Positions 27,200-38,320 of a DNA stretch of 64,000 nucleotides are shown one piece after another (within the stretch, counting starts at the first letter, position 1; each line of letters begins with the position of its first letter). The position numbers were made by a program, and so were the translations under genes. The DNA lies in NCBI GenBank assembly GCA_037903475.1, contig JBAJFG010000620.1, positions 186,001 to 250,000 on the forward strand. Reading direction: 5' to 3'. This DNA comes from Ancylostoma caninum (taxonomy: Eukaryota > Nematoda > Chromadorea > Rhabditida > Ancylostomatidae). The notes below the pieces were generated by a model that saw nothing but the letters and a program-made list of their open reading frames with translations, was not told the DNA's origin and did not search any database.

Positions 27200-28389
27200 G
27201 AAAACTCGATGTACTAAATTAGTATGCAAAGCATGGAAAAAGACGTGGAAGAATGTACATACAGTAGCAAGCAAAAAGATTGCCACTTTTGGTTTTTCGT
27301 CTGTAACTCCGTTTAAAGCAGAGCATAGAGATTCAAATTTTTATGAGAGTTGTAAATACTGTTGAGAGATAGGAAAAAGTTCAAACCTCCCTATTCCACA
27401 GACTTCTTGTTTTTCAAGAAAAATTTGTTTCGCAGGAGTCGAAATACGTAATTTGGCATCATCCGCAATGTCTCCGAAAATGACATCAATCGTTGGTATT
27501 TGACTACGCATTGGTTCCTTGGTGCAGAAGCAACCCGTGTAGCTGAAACCTTAGATCAAAAAGCTTCCGATTGACCGTGAAAATTCATGTGTGGAGCAAG
27601 AGGGTACACACAGTACACACACTCGTGGTAGCGACCAGCACTCCTCACTTCGAGTAGTCCTTTTTCGATAAATTCGAGGCATCATGAATCGCCATGTACT
27701 TGGCAATATTCCAAGAATCCTGTCGCATCTTCGCCACTCATGAGACCCTTCACTTGTCTTCCTATCCGAGATAGAAAAAAATTTCAAAACTTATTCTCCT
27801 TGTTGTGCACGATTGGCTGCATTGCAAGCAGGCTGAATATTTCGGAATTCCGAGAAGTTATGAACCGTGTTGAAGCCGAACACCTGTAACTAAACTTATA
27901 GAAGCGTTAGCCGCACCTATCCCTTTCAAACAAAACTGATAGAAGGAGCCAAGCTGACAGAAACATTAATAGAAAATCACTGTTGAATCAACCTGAAACA
28001 GTCTTCGCAAATATCAACCAGTGGTGTACGCATGCACATTTTCCAGCTACACGGGTTGATTCTGCACCAAGGAACCAATGCGTAGTCAAATACCAACGAT
28101 TGACGTCATTTTCGGAGACATTGCGGATGATGCCAAATTACGGATTTCGACTCCTGCGAAACAAATTTTTCTTGAAAAACAAGAAGTCTTTGGAATAGGG
28201 AGGTTCGAACTTTTTCCTATCTCTCATCAGTATTTACAACTCTCATAAAAATTTGAATCTCTATGCTCTGCTTTAAACGGAGTTACAGACGAAAAACCAA
28301 AAGTGGCAATCTTTTTTGCTTGCTACTATATGTACATTCTTCCACGTCTTTTTCCATGCTTTGCATACTAATTTAGTACATCGAGTTTT
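27200..28389. mobile_element. long-TIR foldback transposon
   Basis: Two arms of about 347 bp (27200-27546 and 28043-28389) are nearly perfect inverted copies around a ~496-bp centre. Shared blocks include AAAACTCGATGTACTAAATT, GCCACTTTTGGTTTTTCG, TTTAAAGCAGAGCATAGAG and ACCCGTGTAGCTG. There is no transposase frame. The high arm identity suggests a recent or gene-converted element. A transcript would fold into a ~350-bp duplex. Confidence 0.85.
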
Positions 28390-28544
28390 CGAGCCGATTC
28401 GACGTGTCAGCTAGGAGGTCGAAACGTATAGGAGAGGTCATTTTATCGACCAATACCGTGTGATCACTTCCCCCCACCCCCACTCCAATCTCGCAGGTGT
28501 AGTTCATCTCAACTTGCATTTACCAGTGCACGATAAAAGATATA

Positions 28545-28695
28545 GGAAACTCCAAATGTACGCGGACAAGGGTCGGGACCGCGGCGCGGTTCTCTTGGGC
28601 AGAGACGCAGGCGCTCAGCATGCGTAGCGCCCGTGTCTCTGCCCGAAAGGGCCGCTCCGCGGTCTCTACCGTTGTCTGCGTACATTTGGAGTTCC
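28545..28695. repeat. GC-rich foldback 1
   Basis: The arms start GGAAACTCCAAATGTACGC and end with the inverse GCGTACATTTGGAGTTCC, with a GC-rich interior (GCGGCGCGG...CCGCTCCGCGG). The total is about 150 bp with arms of about 70 bp. It is related to the next foldback. Confidence 0.75.
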
Positions 28696-28795
28696 CTGTA
28701 CCTCTCATTAACTTGCTTGAGCTTCTCATTTCTTACACTCATTGAGCACAATGTGGTCGACAGTATCCCAACTAAGGAACAGACCCTTATGTCTA

Positions 28796-28948
28796 GGAAA
28801 CTCCAAACGTACGTAGACAGGAGTCGAGATCGCGGCGCGGCTCTCATGGGCAGAGACGCAGGCGCACACTTGCTGAGCTCCCGTGACCCTGCCAAAGAGA
28901 GCCGCGCCGCGGTCCTGACTCTTGACTGCGTCCGTTTGCAGCTCTCTG
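28796..28948. repeat. GC-rich foldback 2 (paralogue of foldback 1)
   Basis: It starts GGAAACTCCAAACGTACG and shares GGGCAGAGACGCAGGCGC with foldback 1. Its right arm (GCCGCGCCGCGG...CGTTTGCAGCTCTC) is a looser inverse. The spacing from foldback 1 is about 100 bp. Confidence 0.7.
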
Positions 28949-29009
28949 TATGTTTCCTTCTTTTTCATTGCACAAATAGAAGTCCTCCTCGCCATACTGA
29001 CGAGTAAAG

Positions 29010-29278
29010 GGGCTTTCATACATTTGCCGCGGCGGCGCCGCCGCCGCCGCCGCAAAAGTGGGTGCGCGGCAAAAGTTGCCGCCGAGTGGCATGCCGCGCT
29101 TTCATACAAACGTCGCCCAGCGACAAAATACCCCCTCGACCATTCCTTGCCGCTTGTCGCTGGGCGACGTCGCCGGGCGGCGCCGCGGCAAAAAAGTAAA
29201 CAAGCTCTTGTCGCCGCGACGTCGCCGGCCTATGCTTAACCATGGGCGACTGCCGCCGCGGCAAATGTATGAAAGCCA
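29010..29278. repeat. GC-rich foldback 3 with GCC-rich tract
   Basis: The ends are CTTTCATACATTTGCCGCGG and its inverse CCGCGGCAAATGTATGAAAG. An inner inverted pair, CGTCGCCCAGCGACAA and TTGTCGCTGGGCGACG, makes a nested stem. Near 29031-29053 there is a pure GGC/GCC trinucleotide run. It is unrelated in sequence to foldbacks 1 and 2 but close to them. Confidence 0.75.
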
Positions 29279-30455
29279 CTTAAGGGAAGACCTCATTTCT
29301 GAGCCTCTTTACCAGTGTGTTACTAGGGAATGAAAAGGGCAAATAGCCAACAATCTTTTACAAGTTTTGCTTAGTTCAACAAAGTAACAAATTTCCATAT
29401 TACTAACATTATTACTGTAAACTGCTTCCAAACAAACCTACCACATTCATCGCATTAGATCTTCCAGTAGCCCGCTTTAGTATCACGAGGAAAAGTGAGA
29501 CAATGAGAAGCAGCAAGAGAGCCACCGGTTTATTAGTATAGGATATTTTACAAAAAAAAAGTCACAAAGTCAAATCTGCTTTGAAGGATAGAAATGGACT
29601 TGATTTTACACGAGGAGATTGAAAGGCTCACTGAAAAGAAGCCGATACCGCGAGTTTATTGCGACAGAAGTTATCTATTCAACACATTGGACGGTGAAGC
29701 TTTTGTCGAAGGCTCCGATTTGCACGAGCCGGATTCTTCAGAACTGTTAATGAAGTGCGTGCTCACCGTGGGAGGTCAACTAACAGGCTGACAGGAGACG
29801 CTTTCGGCATAATGCAAAGAATGGCTATTGCAGGGCGATGCCGCTTTTTGGAGCCTTGGAAATGGACAGGTTGATGCGTCTCATGATTGTGGTATTAGTT
29901 CTGTCAGTTGAAGGATGTATGTAATCATTTTCAACGCTTGGACACAACACCTCTGATCACAGCGCAGCTGCATGCTGTTACTACTGCAATGCTGGCATCG
30001 GACTCCCTCTCGCCAAACGTCGTCGACTCTCCTGGACCGACGCAGTACGCGAAGTTGCCTCCAGCGTGCCTGACTTGTTCCACCATAACAGCGATAAACA
30101 TGTGAATTGGCATAGTGAGTGGTCAAGGAATGCCATGCAGCATAGGACCTTCCACGCAACTGGGCCCCACATAATCATGGGGTGCCATTGGCTGTTCCCA
30201 CATCGTCATTCTGAAGCCGTGAGATGCACAGTACTCATGCAGAACAAGTGAGATTAGGGCTACCAATGTAGGTAACATGAAAGTCGAAATGTGCGTCTAG
30301 AAAGGATTATACCAGCATCAACTTGTGAGCGATAGTTGTTGGCCAGGCAATGCACATGACAGCCGCGTATGGTGAGAATTGCAACTGTATCTGCTTTTCG
30401 TACCTAGACGAAAGGATAATTGACGGGGATAAAGATTGTGTCCTTATGTAATATG
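29279..30455. other. stretch with unassigned exon-like frames
   Basis: A plus frame (29594-29791, 65 codons starting MDLILHEEIERL) is coding-like in composition but unidentified. On the minus strand, 30404-30313 can be spliced (TAG acceptor, GTATAA donor) to a frame at about 30264-30128 reading LHEYCASHGFRMTMWEQPM. I recognise no family, so a gene or gene remnant is possible but unproven. Confidence 0.3.
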
Positions 30456-31188
30456 TCTGTATATATAAAAGCGAAAGTTTGTGTTTGTTTGTTTGTTTGT
30501 TTGTTTGTTTGTTCGTTTGTTTGTTTGTTTGTATGTTCGGAATAGAAATCGTGGAGGATGAACCGATCGGGACCAAATTTTGCATGTAGGTTCTTCGGGG
30601 GCCGGCGGAAGTTATAGGATACCTTGCACCTGGGATTACCGATTGGCTTATCGATTATATCGATTTTATTGATTTTTCGCTCTTCTTGACCAGGGACTAG
30701 CGAGAACATGCCTACTGGGGTATTTCAATGCGCTGAACACGAATACGTCAACCATTTTGGGCGAAATATCGATTTATTGACTTTATTGATTTTTCGCTAT
30801 CTTTGCCCACGGAGTGGTAAAGACATGTCTACTAGGGTATCGCAATGCGCCAAACACGGATATTACAACCGTTTTGACCGAAATATCGATTTATCTGTTG
30901 TATTGATTTTTCGACATTCTTGCGCACGGGTCGTTGAAGACGTGCCTTCTGGGACTTTCCGAAACGCTGAACGTGGATGAGGCAGGCACTTCATAGGAAT
31001 TTATTTACCAGTCAAGCAACTTCACCCCATTTTTTGAGGGAAGGGGGGCAGGCTGAAGGAGGATCACGTGAGCTGATCACCAAATGATGAACATTTTGAA
31101 AGGATTTTTTGGTTCAACAAATGTTGGCATCAGCTTTAAATGGCCGGGAGAAATTGAACACCCGAGCGAAGCCGGGTACACCGTCTAG
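30456..31188 (+). mobile_element. non-autonomous Helitron, copy 1
   Basis: The 5' end is TCTGTATATATAAAAGCGAA followed by a (GTTT)n tract and AATAGAAATCGTGGAGGATG. The interior has ~115-125 bp tandem units with CTACTGGGGTA and ATCGATTTATTGA-like blocks. The 3' end has the hairpin ACCCG-AGCGAAG-CCGGGT and ends CTAG at 31185-31188. TC start, CTRR end and a hairpin about 11 nt before the end are Helitron hallmarks. There is no Rep/helicase frame. Confidence 0.8.
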
Positions 31189-32367
31189 TCTGTATATATG
31201 AAAGTGAAAGTTTGTTTGTATGTTTGTGTGTGTGTTTGTGTGTGTTCCGAATAGAAATCGCGGAGGATGAACCGATCGGGACCAAATTTTGCAGGTAGAC
31301 TTTCCACTGGCCGGCGGAGGTTATAGGCTACTTTGCACCTGGGATTATCGATTGGTTCATCGATTATATCGATTTTATTGATTTTTCGCTCTTCTTGATC
31401 AGAGACTAGCGAGAACATGCCTACTGGGGTACCTCAATGTGCTGAACACGAATATGACAACCATTTTGCGCCAATTTATCGATTTATTGATTTTATTGGT
31501 TTTTCGCTACTCTTGATCATGGGGTGGTAAAAACATGTCTACTGGGGTTCCTCAATACGCTGAATAAGAATGACAACCACTTTGCACGAAATATTGAGTT
31601 ATTGATTTTATCGATTTTTCCCCATTTTCGCTCGGGGACCGACAAAGAAGTGTCTTCTTGGGTTTCTCAGTACGCTGAATAGGAATATGACATTTTGCAC
31701 GAAATATCGGTTTTTCGATTTTATTGATTTTTCGCTCTTCTTGACCTGGGACTAGCGAGAACATGCCTACTGGGGTACCTCAATGCGCTGAACACGAATA
31801 TGACAACCATTTTGCGCGAAATATTGATCTATTGATTTTATTGGTTTTTCGCTACTCTTGATCATGGGGTGGTAAAAACATGTCTACTGGGGTTCCTCAA
31901 TACGCTGAATAAGAATGACAACCACTTTGCACGAAATATTGAGTTATTGATTTTATCGATTTTTCCCCATTTTCGCTCGGGGACCGACAAAGAAGTGTCT
32001 TCTTGGGTTTCTCAGTACGCTGAATAGGAATATGACATTTTGCATGAAATATCGGTTTTTCGATTTTATTGATTTTTGGCTCTTCTGCCCAATGGGGCGG
32101 TGAAGACATCTCTCCTGGGGTTCCTCGATATGCTGAGTATGGATATGACAACAACTTTGCACGAACACGTCGATTCAATGTCACCGAAATAGCTTTGCTA
32201 ACTTTTCGCTCACAAGTCGATGGGAAACGTCACCTGAGCTTCGCTAACATGCTGATCACCAAAATTATGGAGATTTTGATGATATTGTCGATGATAGTAA
32301 TTGGCCTCAGCAGTATGATGTAGCCAAGGTAATAAAACACCCGAGCGAAGCCGGGTACGGCAGCTAG
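31189..32367 (+). mobile_element. non-autonomous Helitron, copy 2, abutting copy 1
   Basis: It starts TCTGTATATATGAAAGTGAA directly after the CTAG of copy 1, with no base between. It carries about seven ~115-125 bp internal units, some duplicated as a larger block (around 31390-31690 and 31740-32040). It ends with the same hairpin and CTAG at 32364-32367, followed by T. Helitrons insert between A and T. Confidence 0.82.
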
Positions 32368-32368
32368 T

Positions 32369-33060
32369 GACTTATAATAACGGGCTTAGTCAGTTTACAT
32401 GTGTGTCAGTATGTAAGTGTGAATGTGTATCAGACCGTTACGAAATTCTACGATTGGTCAGTGATCGTGATTGTGTGGTGATTGCAAGATCATATAAAAG
32501 GCTACGATCGGGCGTGGTATGGTGGAGTGGAGTAGAGAGGAGGTCGAGCGGAAGGTTGGATGACACCCGTTGAATACCCGATGATGATGATACCCGTTGA
32601 ACTGTTGGACCAATACAATAGGTCCAACAGTTCAACGGGTGCGCCGGCGCCCAAAAGTGGGGGAGCCGGGTCCACCACTGTGATAAGTATGCGCCGGCGC
32701 CCAGAAGTGGGGGAAGGCTTGGAGCCGGGTCCACCGCTGTGATTAGAATGCGCCGGCGCCCAGAAGTGGGTGAAGAACTGGACTCGGGTCCATCACTGTG
32801 ATAATGGTGCGCCGGCGCCCAAAAGGGGGAGGGCATTGAGACGGACCCCATCGTGTGATAAGGGTGCGCCGTAGTCCAAAAGTGCGCGAACTCCTGGAGA
32901 CGGGCTCAACCGTCCGGAAGTGGTGGAGTCGGGCGCACTGTTGCTGCAGGAGTGCGCCCGCGCCAGTTACCGATGAAACACTACAAGATGAGTTCTCCGT
33001 CAAGTAAGAGCGGTATCGCATCCTAATAGTTTTAATATTTAACAATGGCACCCGGCAATC
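32369..33060 (+). mobile_element. minisatellite-bearing Helentron/HINE-like element, copy A (3' truncated)
   Basis: The 5' block ACTTATAATAACGGGCTTAG is followed by CAGACCGTTACGAAATTCTA and GATCGTGATTGTG, then a short array of ~50-bp units (32640-32960). There is no 3' hairpin, because copy B starts at 33061. The family is defined by five copies in this window. Confidence 0.55.
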
Positions 33061-34545
33061 ATGACTTATAATAACGGGCTTAGTCTGTTTTCATGTCTGT
33101 CTGTATGTATGTGTGTCAGACCGTTACGAAATTCTACAATTGGTCAGTGATCGTGATTGTGAGATCATATGAAAGCCTAGGAATGGGTGTGGTATGGTTG
33201 AGTGGGGTAGGGATAAGATCGAGGAGAAGGTTGGACAATGTGCAACGGGTCCGTCAATGAAGTCAACACAGAAGGGCTGCGCTGGCGCCCAAAAGTGGGA
33301 GACGGGTCCAACGCTGTGGCAAGGCCCCGCCGGTACTCAAAAGTGGGGGAGTCGGCTCCATCGCTGTGATAAGAGTGCGCCGGCGCCCAAAAGTGGTTGG
33401 ACGAGTCCAACGCTGTGATAAGGCTCCACTGGCACTCAAAAGTGGGGGAGTCGGGTCCAACGCTGTGATAAGGGTGCGCCGGCGCCCAAAAGTGGTGGAG
33501 ACGGGTCCACCACTGTGATAAGGGTGCGCCGGCGTCCAAAAGTCGGGAAACGTTTGAAGTCGGGTCCAACGGTGTGATAAGGGTGCGCCGGCGACCAGAA
33601 GTGGGGGGACGGGTCCAATACTGTGATAAGGTGGGGCCGGCGCCCAGAAGTGTGGGAGACGAGTCCACCACTGTGATAAGGGTGCGCCGGCGCCCAGAAG
33701 TGGGGAGACGAGTCCACCACTGTGATAAGGGTGCGCCGGCGCCCAGAAGTGGGGAGACGAGTCCACCACTGTGATAAGGGTGCGCCGGCGCCCAAAAGTG
33801 GGGGAGACGGGTCTACCACTGTGATAAGGGTGCGTCGGCGTCCAAAAGTGGGGAAACGTTTGAAGTCGGGTCCAACGGTGTGATAAGGGTGCGCCGGTGC
33901 TCAGAAGTGGGGAGACGAGTCCACTACTGTGATAAGGGTGCGCCGGCGTCCAAAAGTGGGAGAGACGGGTCCACCACTGTGATAAGGGTGCGCCGGCGCC
34001 CAAAGGTGGGGAAACGCATGTCCAGCGTTGTGATAAGGGCGCTCGCGTCCAGAAAAGGAAGTTCGTCACGTCCTAGGTAAACTTCTTCATGAATGGTGCC
34101 CTGGCACCCGTTCCGGCTATTCCTTCTACCTATGTGATCTAGGTTCACGTTATTCCAATCCGTATCACCTTCTCATTCCAGTCCATTTGTATCTGAATAG
34201 ACCCCACCCTTCACTCTGTTTTTATACATGGGCAGAACCTTTCACTTGAGTTACCGCAACAACCTGCGAAAGATAGATTACTTTAAGAGAGCATTTTCAC
34301 TGAATCGGCTACGTCCAATTAACAACGGCCACTAGGGCCAATCAAAAGAAATTACTTCTCCGACGTGGAGGAAGGCTACCGCTCACGCGATCGAGAGCTT
34401 TCCAAAAGTCGATGGACTTACACGAGGGGATACAGGGTCTACTAAATCTGTCCATCTTTTTTCTGCATCGTATGCGGAGTATGCGAGCGAAGCGAGCATC
34501 AGTAGAGGTCTGGAAGTCCGGCGTTAGCCGGACGGCCAGACTGGT
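33061..34545 (+). mobile_element. minisatellite-bearing Helentron/HINE-like element, copy B (complete)
   Basis: The layout is: 5' block ATGACTTATAATAACGGGCT (33061), a conserved leader, a ~50-bp minisatellite (about 33290-34060), then a 3' unique block. The 3' end is ATGCGAGCGAAGCGAGCAT, GTCTGGAA, a 7-bp stem GTCCGGC/GCCGGAC with a 4-base loop (34516-34533) and GGCCAGACTGGT. Short inverted motifs AGTCTG (5') and CAGACT (3') sit near the two ends. A hairpin about 11 nt from the end plus an internal minisatellite resembles HINE/DINE-1-type Helentron derivatives. The assignment is inference. Confidence 0.6.
33290..34060. repeat. ~50-bp GC-rich minisatellite (about 15 units)
   Basis: The unit is about 49-51 bp and contains TGCGCCGGCGCCCAAAAGTG, then GGGTCCACCACTGTGATAAG. 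TGCGCCGGCGCA and its variants are palindromic. Long open frames across it are artefacts of the repeat. Confidence 0.9.
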
Positions 34546-34985
34546 AGATGAATAATGCGCGTATTTCCCCTTTGTTCAGCCTTACAACCACTCCTGCGTT
34601 CACCCTTCTCATTTGTGCCTAACCATTCCTCACCGACCTCTTTTATATACTCAATGTAACCCATATCACTTCACCAACAATAACGTGCAAGATTGGTAAT
34701 CATTCTCTTTCATCATTCCACGGTAAATCGGTGGCTGATAGTTGGCTATTTCGATCGAGAACTTATTGTGCTCCAAGACGGGACTTTACCACCCTGTACA
34801 GGATCCACTGGCCTAGAGTAAAGGCAGCAGGAGAAAGCAATGTAATGCTACAATCTGAGTTTGCTTTCCATAGGGAAACTCGATTGGATAATAAATTATA
34901 TTGTTGTGGATATGAGATGAATTAATGCTAGCGAAGCTAGCATTAGAAAAAGTCTGGAAGTGCGGCGTCGGCCAGACTGGTGTAA
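34546..34985 (+). repeat. truncated 3' part of the same family
   Basis: The stretch ends with GCGAAGCTAGCATTAGAAAA, GTCTGGAAG and GGCCAGACTGGTGT, a diverged copy of the family's 3' terminus with a shortened hairpin. The preceding sequence resembles the 3' unique block of copy D (38500-38640). Confidence 0.5.
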
Positions 34986-36276
34986 TATAATGATTAATCA
35001 GGTATCACAATTTATTTGAAAGGATGGAATGTTGGAGGCAGTGCTTACGGAGCCGAGCCATTCTCAAACAAAATTATCAATAGTCGGGATCGCACGCGAG
35101 CACTTAAGTAACTAATCCTCGACACCCACTTAAGCGTAAGGTGCACCTATAACTTTTCTAGAAACTGTTTTCAATATGCCGTTTTCGTGGAATGCCGTCT
35201 AGAAATTACACAAGATATTTTCAGGTATTGACCGCAAAGGCATCAAGGTTAATTGCTACAGCAGTATGCTTGCGAAATGCGATAATTTCTTTACGCGAAC
35301 CTGATCCGTACGACGGCGAAGGTCTTGAAATTGAGTGGGAAATGATATTGAGGATGGGCCAGATCCCGATCTTGGTAGTGGCAGGAATGTTATCATTAAT
35401 GCTCTTATAGAGAACTTCTTCAGGCAATAAATTTCTATTAGAACCAACTTTTTTGTTCCACTTGCTGTTTTAATCGCTGTTCACTTCAACAACGTATTCA
35501 ATACCAGATCTTTGAGAATAGTACGCTCGCTTAATTGGCGCAATTTGGTACTCGACTTCTTCCGTCCTAATACATTGTTTCGACAACTTTGACTCATTCA
35601 GTAGAAGTATTTCTTTGAGCTCTTCAAGCATGCAGCTTTTCACACTGAGGCCCGACATTGTTGCAATTTCTTCAACTTGTGCGGAAGACTGCGATACTTC
35701 TTCCCTAGCAACATTGTGACTAGCTACAAACCCTTGGTAGCAGCCCATTGTTCCATAAAATGCTGTAGCGAGCGAGGTGCTTTAAACATCTGAGGTGTCC
35801 CGCACTTGGGGATCAAGTCCCTTTTCCCCATGCAGGCATTTCCCGCGACGAGCACTTGTGAATATGACTCCAGTGAGACGATGGAATATTTGGATAGAAA
35901 AAGGCAAACACTGAAAATACTGAGGTGCGGAAGACAGTGTGCGATGTGAAGAACAACCTGGTCGTCAGCAAGAAGAGGTGGAGATAGAGAGGAGCGAAGG
36001 TGCAGACACAAGAATTTGTATAAGAACGACTCACTCCGAACAACGATTTTGTATCTAAGCCAGAAATTCCTGTGCAAACAGAACCTGCCTATTACTTCGC
36101 GGAGCTCCGTGCACTACTTGACGTTATGTACATCCGACAGGACGCAGGAACCCGACAGGACCAGGTCAGGACATTTCTGCAGAGCAGCTAGACTTCCTTG
36201 TTGCCAATACTAGTTTGACTCCTGGGGTACTATTTAGCAAAAGATATGAAAGCTATAGATTCTGTTATATATATAT
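34986..36276. other. stretch with one coding-like remnant
   Basis: Apart from the minus-strand remnant at 35221-35748, nothing is recognised here. A 117-codon minus frame (35724-36077) in another phase may belong to the same remnant through a frameshift. Confidence 0.35.
35221..35748 (-). pseudogene. unidentified coding-like remnant, one in-frame stop
   Basis: A frame of 92 codons (from 35748, MGCYQGFVASHNV) hits a TAA at 35470-35472. The same phase stays open for about 80 more codons to 35221 (LLPEEVLYKSINDNIPATTK, ending AFAVNT). Composition is protein-like (acidic and helical), but I know no matching family. Its position between hairpin-ended repeats suggests a transposon gene or captured host fragment. 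Confidence 0.3.
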
Positions 36277-36277
36277 A

Positions 36278-37480
36278 TACCAGTCTGGCCGTCCGGCTAA
36301 CGCCGGACTTCCAGACTTCTATTGATGCTCGCTTCGCTCGCATACTACACGTTGAAAGCAAAGACAAAAGTGTGAATGCCTTGATAAAATCTGCATCCTT
36401 CCACGCAGATCTATCGCTCTCCTGAGAAACCCTTGATCCCGTAGGTGGTAGCTTTCCACCCACATGAACGAAGTTATACTCTTCTATATGAGCGAAGTTG
36501 TTGGCCGTGAAGAAATGAGTATAACCAATTCAGTACAAATGTTATCTTGAAATGGTTTAGGCTCAACTGGTTGTTGCGGTAATTCAAATGATAAGGGTCC
36601 ACCGGTGTTTATAAAGGGAAAGGAAGGAGTGGTTCATTCAGACACAAACGGAATGGGAAGAGAACACGGATACGAAAGGAAACAATGTATATCTAGGTGA
36701 TTTAGGTAGGAGGGTCCGCCGAAACAGGATAGGCGTACCCCTCATGCAGAAATAGACCCGCCTAGCGAATTCCTATTACTTGTGGAAGCCGGCGCACCCT
36801 CACCACGCCGTTGGACCCGACCCTAGGCGTTTCTCCACTTTTGGACGCCGGCGCACCCTTATCACACCGTTGGACCCGACCCTACGCGTTTCTCCACTTT
36901 TGGACGCCGGTGCACCCTTATCACACCGTTAGACCCGACCCTAGGCGTTTCTCCACTTTTGGACGCCGGCGCTGCACATCGCGAGCCCTTCTGCTCACCC
37001 AACTCTCTACCCTACTCCACCACACCATACCCGTTATTAGCCTTTAATAGGATTCTCCACTTTTGGACGCCGGTGCACCCTTATCACACCGTTAGACCCG
37101 ACCCTAGGCGTTTCTCCACTTTTGGACGCCGGCGCTGCACATCGCGAGCCCTTCTGCTCACCCAACTCTCTACCCTACTCCACCACACCATACCCGTTAT
37201 TAGCCTTTAATAGGATTCTCCACTTTTGGACGCCGGTGCACCCTTATCACACCGTTAGACCCGACCCTAGGCGTTTCTCCACTTTTGGACGCCGGCGCAC
37301 CCTTATCACACCGTTGGACCCGACTCCAGGCGTTTCTCCACTTTTGGACGCCGGCGCTGCACATCGCGAGCCCTTCTGCTCACCCAACTCTCTACCCTAC
37401 TCCACCACACCATACCCGTTATTAGCCTTTAATAGGATCTCACAATCACCACCAATCACCATCATTGACCAATGGTAGCC
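36278..37480 (-). mobile_element. minisatellite-bearing Helentron/HINE-like element, copy C
   Basis: In reverse orientation, the 3' end CCAGTCTGGCCGTCCGGC begins at about 36280, right beside an (AT)n run. The GCTCGCTTCGCTCGCAT box and 3' block follow, then minisatellite 36790-37380. The 5' leader (around 37440-37470, CATTGACCAAT) is degraded. Confidence 0.55.
36790..37438. repeat. minisatellite with 163-bp higher-order unit
   Basis: The ~50-bp units (complement orientation, CTCCACTTTTGGACGCCGG) are combined with a piece of the element's leader (CATCGCGAGCCCTTCTGCTC through TTAGCCTTTAATAGGA). The compound unit recurs with a 163-bp period from about 36960 to 37440. Confidence 0.85.
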
Positions 37481-37737
37481 CGTGTGCACACGCACGCACA
37501 AAGTCACATAAAGTCTGTAATATATATATAGAGTATGATATATCACTATCACTATCACTACTTATAATAACGCGCTTAGTCTGTCTGTCTGTGAGTGTAC
37601 GTTTGTGTCAGAGCGTTACGAAATTAGTCCATTCAGTTTCCGAATCAGTATTGAGCGGTGAACTAACATCGATAACACATTTGTTGATATCTGCGATATC
37701 GTAACGGTCGAGTAGGTTTAATTTACCAGTACCGGAA

Positions 37738-38320
37738 CGGGGAGACGGGTCCACCACTGTGATGAGGGTGCGCCGGCGCCCAAAGAGGGGGGAGACGGGT
37801 CCACCACTCTGATAAAGGTGCGCCGGCGCCCAATGTGGGGGAGACGGGTCCACCACTGTGATAAGGGTGCGCCGGCGCCCATAGTGGGGGGAGACGGGTC
37901 CACGGCTGTGATAAGGGTGCGTCGGCGCCCAAAGTTGGGGGGGACGGGTCCACTGCTGTGATAAGGGTGCACCGGCGCCCAAAGTGGGGGGAGACGTGTC
38001 TACGCTGGTGTCTGGCTGTGAAGGCGCCGGGGGACGGGTCCACTGCTGTGATAAGGGTGCACCGGCGCCCAAAGTGGGGGGAGACGTGTCTACGGCTGTG
38101 ATAAAGGTGCGTCGGCGCCCAAAGTGGGGGGACGGGTCCACTGCTGTGATAAGGGTGCACCGGCGCCTAAAGTGTGGGTAGACGGGTCCATTGCTGTGAT
38201 AAGGGTGCGCCGGCGCCTAAAGTGGGGGGATACGGGTCCACTGCTGTGACAAGTGTGCGCTGGCGCCCAAAGTGGGGGGAGACGGGTCTACTGCTGTGAT
38301 AATGCTTCGCCTGCTCTCAA
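37738..38320. repeat. ~50-bp minisatellite of copy D
   Basis: About eleven units of GTGCGCCGGCGCCCAAAG followed by GGGTCCACTGCTGTGATAAG. The unit is slightly different from copy B but clearly the same family. Confidence 0.9.

Noticed and set aside
28509..29333. Overlapping arginine-rich frames in the foldback region
   Set aside because: GC-rich palindromes produce mirrored open frames on both strands, so there is no sign of a protein.
30481..30530. (GTTT)n tract as an independent microsatellite locus
   Set aside because: It is part of the conserved Helitron 5' end, and the same tract follows the starts at 31189 and 63281.
33290..34060. CRISPR-like array
   Set aside because: The units are contiguous, nearly identical tandem repeats without unique spacers, and the genome is eukaryotic.
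33263..34069. A 268-codon proline/histidine-rich frame and similar long frames at 32438-32851, 37122-37478, 37608-38160 and 42859-43612
   Set aside because: They are translations of the ~50-bp minisatellite. Several phases and both strands are open, and the residue pattern repeats with the DNA unit.
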